From Apoderus coryli (lineage: Eukaryota; Arthropoda; Insecta; Coleoptera; Attelabidae), in NCBI GenBank assembly GCA_911728435.2, contig OU452211.1:11328428-11392427 (forward strand): a stretch of 64,000 bases of DNA. The letters run 5' to 3'. Under the pieces are notes generated by a model. The model was not told the DNA's origin, did no database searches, and saw nothing but the letters and a program-made list of their open reading frames with translations. Positions 44,466 to 55,147 of the stretch are shown piece after piece. How positions within the stretch are numbered: the stretch's first letter is position 1; each line of letters begins with the position of its first letter. The position numbers and the translations under genes are program-made.

Positions 44466-47030
44466 TTGCATCTTAATATATACCGATCGTCAAAATTCTC
44501 AAAAAACCTGATGATTCCAAAATGGCTGAAACTTGGTGTAGTGATAGAGGGTTCTATTGGGAGCCAAAAAGACCGGGATTATAAAGAACCAACTCCGTTT
44601 TTCGATATCTCTTACCGTTTTCGAGATATTTACGTTCAAAGTTTTTCCAAAAAAACTTCAAAACTCCTTAGAATTTTTTTATGAAAAATATATGTGTAGA
44701 CAACAGCTGAAGGCTTGCATCTCACCTCTGCTATGGCTTTTGATTTTGGAGAAAATTAAACAAACAAATATATACAGATCGTCAAAATTCTCAAAAAACC
44801 TGATGATTCCAAAATGGCTGAAACTTGGTGTAGTGATAGAGGGTTCTATTGGGAGCCAAAAATGCCGGAATTATAAAGAACCAACTCCGTGTTTCGATAT
44901 CTCTTACCGTTTTCGAGATATTTACGTTCAAAGTTTTTCCAAAATAACCTTCAAAACTCCTTAGAATTTTTTTATGAAAAATATATGTGCAGACCACAGC
45001 TGAAGGCTTGCATCTCATCTCTGCTATGGCTTTTGATTTTGGAGAAAATTAAACAAACAAATATATACAGATCGTCAAAATTCTCAAAAAACCTGATGAT
45101 TCCAAAATGGTTGAAACTTGGTGTAGTGATAGAGGATTCTATTGGGAGCCAAAAAGGCCGGAATTATAAAGAACCAACTCCGTTTTTCGATATCTCTTAC
45201 CGTTTTCGAGATATTTACGTTCAAAGTTTTTCCAAAATAACCTTCAAAACTCCTTAGAATTTTTTTATGAAAAATATATGTGCAGACCACCGCTGAAGGC
45301 TTGCATCTCACCTCTGCTATGGCTTTTGATTTTGGAGAAAATTAAACAAACAAATATATACAGATCGTCAAAATTCTCAAAAAACCTGATGATTCCAAAA
45401 TGGTTGAAACTTGGTGTAGTGATAGAGGGTTCTATTGGGAGCCAAAAATGTCGGAATTACACAGAACCAACTCCGTTTTTCGATATCTCTTACCGTTTTC
45501 GAGATATTTACGTTCAAAGTTTTTCCAAAAAAACTTCAAAACTCCTTAGAATTTTTTTATGAAAAATATATGTGTAGACAACAGCTGAAGGCTTGCATCT
45601 CACCTCTGCTATGGCTTTTGATTTTGGAGAAAATTAAACAAACAAATATATACAGATCGTCAAAATTCTCAAAAAACCTGATGATTCCAAAATGGTTGAA
45701 ACTTGGTGTAGTGATAGAGGGTTCTATTGGGAGCCAAAAAGGCCGGGATTATAAAGAACCAACTCCGTTTTTCGATATCTCTTACCGTTTTCGAGATATT
45801 TACGTTCAAAGTTTTTCCAAAAAAACTTCAAAACTCCTTAGAATTTTTTTATGAAAAATATATGTGTAGACAACAGCTGAAGGCTTGCATCTCACCTCTG
45901 CTATGGCTTTTGATTTTGGAGAAAATTAAACAAACAAATATATACAGATCGTCAAAATTCTCAAAAAACCTGATGATTCCAAAATGGCTGAAACTTGGTG
46001 TAGTGATAGAGGGTTCTATTGGGAGCCAAAAAGGCCGGAATTATAGAGAACCAACTCCGTTTTTCGATATCTCTTACCGTTTTCGAGATATTTACGTTCA
46101 AAGTTTTTCCAAAATAACCTTCAAAACTCCTTAGAATTTTTTTATGAAAAATATATGTGTAGACAACAGCTGAAGGCTTGCATCTCACCTCTGCTATGGC
46201 TTTTGATTTTGGAGAAAATTAAACAAACAAATATATACAGATCGTCAAAATTCTCAAAAAACCTGACGATTCCAAAATGGTTGAAACTTGGTGTAGTGAT
46301 AGAGGGTTCTATTGGGAGCCAAAAATGCCGGAATTATACGAAACCAACTCCGTTTTTCGATATCTCTTACCGTTTTCGAGATATTTACGTTCAAAGTTTT
46401 TCCAAAATAACCTTCAAAACTCCTTAGAATTTTTTTATGAAAAATATATGTGTAGACAACAGCTGAAGGCTTGCATCTCACCTCTGCTATGGCTTTTGAT
46501 TTTGGAGAAAATTAAACAAACAAATATATACAGATCGTCAAAATTCTCAAAAAACCTGATGATTCCAAAATGGTTGAAACTTGGTGTAGTGATAGAGGGT
46601 TCTATTGGGAGCCAAAAATGCCGGGATTATAGAGAACCAACTCCGTTTTTCGATATCTCTTACCGCTTTCGAGATATTTACGTTCAAAGTTTTTCCAAAA
46701 TAACCTTCAAAACTCCTTAGAATTTTTTTATGAAAAATATATGTGTAGACAACAGCTGAAGACTTGCATCTCACCTCTGCTATGGCTTTTGATTTTGGAG
46801 AAAATTAAACAAACAAATATATACAGATCGTCAAAATTCTCAAAAAACCTGATGATTCCAAAATGGTTGAAACTTGGTGTAGTGATAGAGGGTTCTATTG
46901 GGAGCCAAAAAGGCCGGGATTATAAAGAACCAACTCCGTTTTTCGATATCTCTTACCGTTTTCGAGATATTTACGTTCAAAGTTTTTCCAAAATAACCTT
47001 CAAAACTCCTTAGAATTTTTTTATGAGAAA
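44466..47030. repeat. 292-bp satellite (about 8.8 copies)
   Basis: ATGGCTGAAACTTGGTGTAG recurs at exactly 292-base steps (44522, 44814). Copies are highly similar, differing mainly by single substitutions and a two-base change near the TCCAAAATAACC/TCCAAAAAAAC site. Open frames of 75-147 codons appear on both strands in every copy simply because the unit is nearly free of stops; there is no sign of coding selection. The last unit is cut at 47030. Confidence 0.95.
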
Positions 47031-47039
47031 TATATGATA

Positions 47040-47325
47040 AAATGATGATATGCTATCGCTTTTGATTTTGGGTGAGATGCAAGCCTTCAGCGGTGGTCTG
47101 CATTGAATAACCCTCTATCACTACACCAAGTTTCAACCATTTTGGAATCATCAGTTTTTTGACAATTTTGACGACCTGTAAATATTTGTTTCTCAAATTT
47201 TCTCCAAAATCAAAAGCTGCTGTGGTATCCACACATATATTTCCAAGGAGTATTAAAGTTTTTTCCCGAAATTTTCAAAAAAACTAATGATTCCAAAATA
47301 GTTGAAACTTGGTGTGCTAATAGAA
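47040..47325 (-). repeat. Inverted, decayed 292-bp units at the array edge
   Basis: Reverse complements of satellite pieces occur here: GGTGAGATGCAAGCCTTCAG at 47070, ACCCTCTATCACTACACCAA near 47112, and CCATTTTGGAATCATCAG-type words after it. Near 47287 a short plus-orientation piece (TGATTCCAAAATAGTTGAAA) follows. This marks an inversion and decay at the boundary of the array. Confidence 0.8.
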
Positions 47326-48720
47326 TTAAAATTTGTGAGTTCATAGTTATAGAAGCGTAATTAGGGGACATAATTAAGATAATACTTGACCTATATATCA
47401 TGTTTATTTTATAAATAACATAAAACCACATTATAATATGCCTTATGCTAATTGTGATAAAATGTATGCAAGTATTTTTGAAATACCTTGTTATCGTTCT
47501 TTACTTTCCTGTCCACACGGCGCGGCGCCTAACCTGCATTAAAAAGATGATCACCTTAAATTCTTCGAATATTTTATTATATAATAGAGTTTCCCTCATT
47601 ATTATAAGAAGTGCTTATTCTAGTCTGATCATTGCATCATACTACTAGAACAGAACAATAGATAAAGCTTGTAAAATCAGGCTTATTGTCTATATTGTAT
47701 CATATTATATAAGATAGCAAATTGTTCACAATACTTTATGAAGATATGCACCAAAAAGTACATGAATATATTTCTTCCTATTATATTCGTGATGATTGTT
47801 TTGCTTTCATTTTTGTTTTTAATGAACGTTTACAAATAAACAAAAATAATTAAAAATAAAAACAAACCGGGGGATTGACCTATGAAAACCCCCGACACAA
47901 AATCCACGAACAAATTGTGAAGGCTTTCGCAAAAGCCTACTGAATAATAAATGTAGTTTATTAGGTGATACTTTTTGCTCAAAGTTTTGCGGATACTAGT
48001 GGTCAACATCTTCAAGAGTATAAAGCGATATCGAAGGTTTTCTTGAAAAATAAAATCTAAATGCTGGTTCACCCTATATACAAGGTATACCAGCATTCTC
48101 GAACAGTCTACAGTGCATTCCAACAAATCGTATACCATAATAAGAGTTGCTGGTTTGAACACCGTTCACCACTGTGTGCACCAGTCACAGGTACTGGTAT
48201 ATTAGATTGTTATGGTTGAATGTAAAGCCAGTTTCACACAGATCATTCTTTTACACAAAAATTATTATATTATACTTACTTATATCGTGAGTAAATATCG
48301 CGTTTCTCGGGTTATTAAGTCGCCGTCTTGGGTCTCAACGTTTTTGGAAATTCTTGAAATAAAACAAATCTATATATTTTTGCAAACATTTTTAATTTTT
48401 AAAATTACATTGTTCTCATCTAACATAATACCCAATAACTTTATTAGGTTAGAATGGTGTTGTCTATATTATTAATCAGATGATGCGTCAAAAATTGGCG
48501 CTTATTTCGCTGTGAAAATAGTATCTTTTTAGTTTTTGATGCGTTTAATTTGAGAATTCAGAATAAAAAAAAAGAAAATCACGTCGAATTATTACTATTT
48601 TCATCAACAAAAACATACATTTCAAATTTTATTTGGTTTGTTTTTTAAAAAAACATGTTCTGAAAGGGTTAAACTCTATGAACAATCCACAAGTCTCATT
48701 TGTTTTTGCAAAATCTGACA
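47326..48720. other. Non-coding spacer
   Basis: No supported gene; the open frames here lack family motifs. Confidence 0.4.
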
Positions 48721-48725
48721 TTTCA

Positions 48726-49194
48726 GTAAGCAAAATTGACTTTTGACTGTGTAAAAATTGTTCGATTTTATTATTGTAAACAATAGACTCATTTGCAGTC
48801 CTCGAGGCAATAGTTAAGCCTTAATCTTCACCGACTTGAAAAAAAAAATCAAAAACGTCTGCTCCACAAAATATATTTACAATCAAATTTGACCATAATA
48901 TAAAGAGAGTTTGTGGCGCAGACGTTTTTGGTTTATAAATAAAGTAATTCGTTTACTCAAAACAAGTTTCCTATTTGTGTCGACCTCAGATTGCTTCAAC
49001 AGTTGGTGGGAATCAGTTATAGTAGTTTGTGCAAATAATCATTGTATGCGAAATCAGAAATTTGAATAAACTTACCTGTCTAGTATGTATAGCCGACTTA
49101 ACAATAGAGAAAGCTTTTCACCTAAATTTCTTCCTTGCATAATTGAAAAATGGGTTCTGTATATATCTTGTGTAATAACACAAAATACCTACTG
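48726..49194. repeat. 470-bp direct repeat, left copy
   Basis: Matches 49894-50361 along its length, from TTGACTTTTGACTGTGTAAA to ACAAAATACCTACTG. It contains an internal inverted repeat, AAAAACGTCTGCTCCACAAA (about 48852-48871) with its near complement at about 48911-48930. The block ACGTCT-CTCCACAAAAT also resembles the inverted-repeat arms at 8811-8830, hinting at a related element family. Confidence 0.85.
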
Positions 49195-49893
49195 CTCCTA
49201 ATACTTTAATTCACCTCTTCAAACTTATGTGTTCCTGGTACCAAATTATGATTTTTAGAAAATGCAAATTTAGCAGAATGCGGCTCTCCTAATACATTGA
49301 TTCACCTCTTCAAACTTATGTGTTCCTGGTACGAAATCGTGATTTTTAGAAGATGCAAATTTAACAGAATGTAACTCTCCTAATACTTTAATTCACCTCT
49401 TCAAACTTATGTGTTCCTGGTACCAAATTATGATTTTTAGAAAATGCAAATTTAGCAGAATGTAACTCTCCTAATACTTTAATTCACCTCTTTAAACTTA
49501 TGTGTTCCTGGTACGAAATCGTGACTTTTAGAAAATGCAAATTTAGCAGAATGCGGCTCTCCTAATACATTGATTCACCTCTTCAAACTTATGTGTTCCT
49601 GGTACGAAATCGTGATTTTTAGAAGATGCAAATTTAACAGAATGTAACTCTCCTAATACTTTAATTCACCTCTTCAAACTTATGTGTTCCTGGTACGAAA
49701 TCGTGATTTTTAGAAAAGGAAAATTTAGCAGAATGTGGCTCTCGTAATACATTGATTCACCTCTTAAAACTTATGTGTTACTGGTACGAAATCGTGATTT
49801 TTAGAAAAGGAAAATTTAGCAGAATGTGGCTCTCCTAATACATTGATAAACCTCTTAAAACTTATGTGTTCCTGGTACGAAATCGTGATTTTT
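49195..49893. repeat. 91-bp satellite, array 2 (about 7.7 copies)
   Basis: Same unit as at 43150-44462, enclosed by the two 470-bp direct repeats. The units begin with CTCCTAATACTTTAATTCAC directly after the left repeat and stop at GTGATTTTTAG before the right one. Confidence 0.95.
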
Positions 49894-50361
49894 AGACATT
49901 GACTTTTGACTGTGTAAAAAATTGTTCGATTTTATTTATTATTGTAAACAATAGACTCAGTTGCAGTCCTCGAGGCAATAGCTAAGCCTTAATCTACACC
50001 GACTTGAAACAAAAAAAGTCAAAAACGTCTGCTCCACAAAATATATTTACACACAAATTTGACCATAACATAAAGATAGTTTGTGGGACGTTTTTGCTTT
50101 ATAAATAAAGTATTTCGTTTACTCAAAACAAGTTTCCCAATTGTGGCGACTTCAGATCGCTTCAACAGTTAGTGAGAAGCAGTTATAGTAGTTTGTGCAA
50201 ATAATCATTTTATGCGAAATCAGAAATTTGAATAAACTTACCTGTCTAGTATGTATAGCCGACTTAACAATAGAGAAAGTTTTTCACCTAAATTTCTTCC
50301 TTGCATAATTGAAAAATGTGTTCTGTATATATCTTGTGTAATAACACAAAATACCTACTGC
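49894..50361. repeat. 470-bp direct repeat, right copy
   Basis: Second copy of 48726-49194. Its internal inverted repeat has lost about six bases (TTTGTGGGACGTTTTT instead of TTTGTGGCGCAGACGTTTTT). After ACAAAATACCTACTG it continues into unrelated sequence instead of the 91-bp satellite. Confidence 0.85.
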
Positions 50362-51225
50362 TTGCTGAGAAAGGTTTTTGTTTATTGTTAGTCGGGGTAT
50401 TACGGCTACGAGTAACAAATATGTTGCGACTATATGTAATACCGTAGTCGCTAGCGGTCGAGCGTGTTTTTGTTTTTATTCTTCCCGTAATAAATAAAAG
50501 TGATATAGTTTAATTATTATCGTTTTTTACTTAATATATTTTAAATTGCCGTTGTTTTTTTAGCTCAATAAAATTACAGGAAACTTGTTACATCAAAAAT
50601 CGCTTGATGCGAAATGAAATTTAGATAAAACCTAACTACATTTAAATTATTTTATATTTTTGAATAATTTAACTTCAAACAATTTAGATAAACGTTAAGT
50701 GTATTACAACAAGTGAAAATATTGACTGATTTTTAAAACCTAGTGGAAAGTTGTTTTGAAGTATTCAGTGATATTTGTTATTTGAAAGACATTCTTCCAT
50801 TTGTACATCATTTCTCTACTGGTTTACAAACAGGTATTATTATTTGTTACTTTATTAAACTAGAGTATGAACATAGAACCTATGTTTTCCAACTAATAAT
50901 ATTTGCCGGTTTGATTAAGGCGAGACAAACTTAAACAATATTTATATCCGAAATCCTAAATCAAGCTAATTAAAATAATGACAGGAGAGTGAAGTTTGGG
51001 ATAAGGTGCAGTTGTTTCAATGACATCCTTGAGATTTGTACAACCCGTTTGCAACGTAGCATCTGTCGTATCGGTTCTCTTACTGTAAGAAACAAAAAAC
51101 CCTTGAGATTTTTGTTACCACAGAATCTATTCTGTTCTAAATTTTATGGTCTACGTTTCGCTAAATGCCAGAATGAACAGGATGACGACCAGTTTAACAT
51201 AAAAATCATTGGGTATCAATGGGTA
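50362..51225. other. Non-coding spacer
   Basis: No firmly supported gene. The plus-strand open frame 50989-51237 may include a worn LINE C-terminus, but the similarity is too weak to call. Confidence 0.4.
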
Positions 51226-52400
51226 CAGCTCCAATAGTGTAATTCCAAATTATTGGGGGTTTCACTCTGTGAAAGCTAACAACGTTACATTTAGAAATGT
51301 TCAAATAGAGCTTATTTTGATTGCACCAGTTGTCGACAACTCGTAGTGCGTTTGGAAGTACCACGCAGTCCTCTATGGAGTCAATCCTACAAAATATCTT
51401 TAGATCATCAGCATAAGCCAATTTGGGACATTCTATAATTTCAACAAGATCATTAATAAAGATGTTAAACAATAGTGGACCAAGGTTTGATCCCTGTGGC
51501 ACAGCTGATGTTGAAGCAAACTTTCTGGACTTATAACCTTCACACTCAACAAACTGCATGCGATCGACACAAGGTAAGATTCCAACAGCTTAACAAGCCC
51601 ATTGGAAAAACCAATCCTATCTAAATGCTTCAAGAGTATATAATGGTCAATGCGGTCAAATGCCTTACGGAAATCCGTATATACAACATCTACCTGAGAT
51701 CGATCATCCAGGGCCTCACAAATGCTATGTGAAAAGGACGACAAGTTAGTTAGACAAGAACGTCCTCCAATAAAACCGTGCTGATATGGAGACAATAAAA
51801 TATTGTGCAAGGCAATCTCGAAAATTTTGGCAAAATTGCAGATCAATGCAACAGGCCTATAATTGTCAATTAATGATGTATCGCCCTTTTTAAATACCGG
51901 AATAATCCTAGCAGATTTCCACACTGAAGGAAATTTGAAATTTTTGGAGTCAGACATAACTAAGGCCTCACATTCCTGTATATATTCCGTGTAAGGAGCA
52001 TCTATTTGATTTTTAATGATTCGCCTCAGCCTGTCATACCTATCGCGATAATAAGCACCTCTATACAATTTAAAATCCCTATAAGCTTTCTCCTTACGAT
52101 AAATATTACTAATAATACCCTTAATCTACGCTTTCTGTTAACTTCTTTTGGTATGCAAGTTTCGAAAACATTAAACACCTTGCTATAAAAAGCTTCACAA
52201 GCTCCATTCACGTCGGTGGAAAAAATAACGCTGGTCCAGTCAAAAAGTTGCTGATATAATAAATGAAAATTTGCTTTCCTAAAATTATACTGACTGGACA
52301 AACTGTCATTTAAATCAAAACTGTCCGCATGTTTATAACGTGTATCAAAAAATGTGTTTTGAACATCTATGGCAATAGGAAGTTTGCCGGTATGTTTTTA
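51226..52400 (-). mobile_element. Jockey-like LINE fragment, frameshifted
   Basis: The minus strand reads a linker region near 52380-52200, then IKNQIDAPYTEYIQECEALV, IIPVFKKGDTSLIDNYRPVAL near 51900-51840, YQHGFIGGRSCLTNLS near 51785, DFRKAFDRIDHYILLKHL near 51670-51620, VPQGSNLGPLLFNIFINDL near 51500-51445 and LAYADDLKIF near 51420. The catalytic YADD is present. Frames change near 52110 and 51560. The C-terminal thumb and 3' tail are missing beyond 51226. Related to the copy at 2690-4164. Confidence 0.85.
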
Positions 52401-53090
52401 GGACATCTCGTATATTTGAACTTAACACAGTGAAAAAAGCTGCTGGTTTCCAAGTTGTTTTTGTATAATCAATGACAAGAACCGCACATTACCTCACAGA
52501 GCGTGAGTTAAGGCAGAGACAAACTATTATCACGCCACGTGATATCACGTGCTATTACGCAATGTCACAGCACGTCCGAAAAATATGCAAAACAATTATT
52601 TATGCGTGCTTTGATTGATTTAAAAAAAAATGACTAATCCAAAGTTTTGCCTGACAGGACGCGACGCTACATTAGTATTTCCCCAGATTTGCAGTTATAA
52701 TTATTGTAAAATATCTCATTTCAATTCAATATTACACACACATGTACCTATATAAAAATATATAATTCATTATTTATTCAAAAAACGTTCAATATAAAGA
52801 ATTGCAGTGTTGCAAAATTATTTTGATCTAAAAACATTTAGTTGTTATAACGAATGTTAATGTTTGTGTGCTCACAAGCCCAAACAACGAATATTATTAT
52901 TGCTATTCAAAAATTTATAATATTAACAACATTATTTATGTTCCTTTATACAGTTGCCAAAAGAAAAATAAAAAATTATGAACTTTCTTTTACCTACAAA
53001 CTACTTTTATTTTTTATACACTAGATCAATGGGTGAAAAATAAGCATAACTAAATGACTCGATTTCAGCTGATTTTGTGTTACTTTCGTA
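52401..53090. other. Non-coding spacer with a CACGTG palindrome
   Basis: No supported gene. It contains the 16-bp perfect palindrome at 52536-52551. Confidence 0.4.
52536..52551. repeat. 16-bp perfect palindrome with two CACGTG E-boxes
   Basis: CACGTGATATCACGTG equals its own reverse complement and holds two CACGTG boxes, the core of bHLH factor sites. It is not next to a recognised gene, so a regulatory role is not supported by context. Confidence 0.5.
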
Positions 53091-53094
53091 TTTA

Positions 53095-53385
53095 TTTATA
53101 GGTATACAATGATTGTCCACACATAGAAGTCCGTTTTGGTATAGCGCAGGGAAGTGTTTTGGGTCCCTTTCGTTTCATTGTCTTTCTTAATGATTTAAAT
53201 ACTGTACTGGGCGAATCTGATGTGGATCTAATAAGTTTTGTTGATGATACCAATTTGGTTGTGAGTAATTCAGATTTCCAGTTTTTGTGCCGGGAGGCTG
53301 GTGTTTTCTTCGAAAGTGTTTTGAGTTGGTTCACACAGAATAGATTGTTAGATACAAATACAAATCACATAAAAATATATACGAC
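53095..53385 (+). pseudogene. Short LINE reverse transcriptase fragment
   Basis: The plus strand reads VRFGIAQGSVLGPFRFIVF, then LNDLNTVL and LISFVDDTNLVV. This covers motifs 4 and 5 of a LINE reverse transcriptase, with FVDD as catalytic box. It is cut on both sides, and a minus-strand element follows about 50 bases later. Confidence 0.75.
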
Positions 53386-53439
53386 AATATACAACAATTA
53401 GGACAATACTACACAACAAAACAACGCAATATTGCCAAC

Positions 53440-54235
53440 AAGAATCAAGAACTCTACAACCAATCACTCTCAAGAAATTCATCGACAGAGTAAAAACAGT
53501 GCTTTAACAAATATGTCTTTATTTTAGTTTTAAATAATTTGTAGTTAAACGACCGAATCTGCTTCGGTACCTTATTATAAAATTTGTAATTAAGAGAGTT
53601 ATTTTTAGATTTTGTTAGTCTATATTTTGGAATGATCAACAAATCAGCCGACCGAGTACTGTAGGTATGATTACTAGAGTGAGGCCGCAGTGAATCCCGA
53701 ATTGAATGGATCTCCAATAAGGTATGATAGATAAAAACACACGGCAATGACATTATACCGTGGTTTACAAAATGCGACTTGCAATGGTCAAGTGGCCTAA
53801 CGCCAACCAGTATTCTGACCGCCCTCTTTTGCAATCTGAAAACTTGAGAAGAACCACCCCAAAGCACGATGACGTAAGTTAAATGTGAATGGAAAACCCC
53901 AAAGTAAGCCGTTCTAACGACATGAAAATTTAAGTAACACGCAAGCTGTCTAAGCAAAAATAGAGCACTGGACAACTTGCGACTCAGGTCTTCGATGTGA
54001 GAGTACCAGTTAAGATTGTCATCCAAATAGACTCCAAACACTTTGACAGTGTCACCACTGATATGGGAGAAATTAGAAGACAGCTTCAGAACATTGCACT
54101 TGTCCTCGTTAAGCCTCAACCCGTTCGCACCAAACCATTTCTTGGCTGCATTCAAGACCAGCGCGGTTTTATTTAGAACAAAAGCTTCCAGACTTTCGAT
54201 TCCTTTTAATTTTTCCATGCCTTTAGGAAATAGAT
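53440..54235 (-). mobile_element. LINE C-terminal fragment (CR1/Jockey group)
   Basis: One open minus-strand frame from about 54218 to 53454 encodes the region after the catalytic site: KWFGANGLRLNEDKCNVLK, VFGVYLDDNLNWYSHI, RTAYFGVFHSHLTY, LQKRAVRILVGV and FYNKVPKQIRS. The order of motifs matches the same region of LINE copies A and B, but the sequence is clearly a different family. The reverse-transcriptase core is missing, so it is inactive. Confidence 0.82.
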
Positions 54236-55147
54236 GCTGTTATTATTATTATTTGGATATTTTGCCACTAATTAAAATTCCAAATATTAATCAATCCAAA
54301 TAATCCTTTCGGATTAATAATAAAAGTCACTGCGTGTTTCTCTGACGACCCAGATAGCTTTAAAATAATTGTAGATTATGAATAAGCTTGGAACGTAAAA
54401 CTTCACTGCTCTGCATTAACAGTTAGCAAGAGTTGCAAATTTCTTGTTAAGTTTTAACTATACCAAGGTATAGTACAGTTTCTGAGAAGTCTCATTGAGT
54501 ATTGGCAGTATTTTGATTTCTACTGCCACTTCACTTTAATAGTTGTTTTCAAGAAACTTACTTAAACTTATTTAATTATGCATAATTTTGCAACTTGTAT
54601 AATAAACAAATAATTATGTAACTATCTTGTTGCGTCACAATGAATCTATGCAAAATACAACCACATTTCAACATTTTTATTAATACACCCTGTATATAAC
54701 AGATGCAGTGAACATTAATCGGGCTATCTATACAGATAATATGTAACACACTTATGTAATCTCGCCAATATACCAGCATAGTTTGTGTTTTACATCTAGC
54801 AAAACATCGTATACCTACCTAATGTAAGAAATTCCTGAAGGTAAAATAAGCAAACAGAGAAATTCTGTTTTCTAATTATGGATTGAAATGGCCATAGTAT
54901 TTATTTTATTGTCATACCTATCTAGGTATTTTGCAATTTTATGCGAGAAATATTTTGTTGTATTTATCGAGGAATCCGCTATAGACATAGTCTTTTCCAT
55001 TATTTTACTTTGAAATAAAATTAGATTAATTTATTATAGTCTATTTATTGTTGGCACATTTTGAATCTATCTATCTATATTGGACCGCAATAAAAAAATA
55101 TATTACAGCCCTGCTTCGCCCATAAATTATCTAAGCCACGCAAAAGT
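54236..55147. other. Non-coding spacer
   Basis: No supported gene. TACACCCTGTATA near 54685 is a word common at ends of insect DNA transposons, but no partner was found. Confidence 0.4.

Noticed and set aside
44510..44540. CTGATGA followed by GAAAC in the 292-bp satellite, as a hammerhead
   Set aside because: The bases between the two core parts do not form a proper stem II and no stem III or cleavage site can be paired, so it is not a ribozyme.
44466..47013. Overlapping open frames on both strands of the 292-bp satellite
   Set aside because: The same frames recur in every unit on both strands at once, which reflects the repeat sequence and not coding.
43150..49893. A CRISPR-like array in the regular 91-bp repeats
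   Set aside because: Units are contiguous with no unique spacers, and the window is eukaryotic.
50989..51237. Plus-strand open frame with Arg/Leu-rich end as a gene
   Set aside because: Only a faint likeness to a LINE C-terminus, overlapping the edge of the minus-strand LINE; not enough support.
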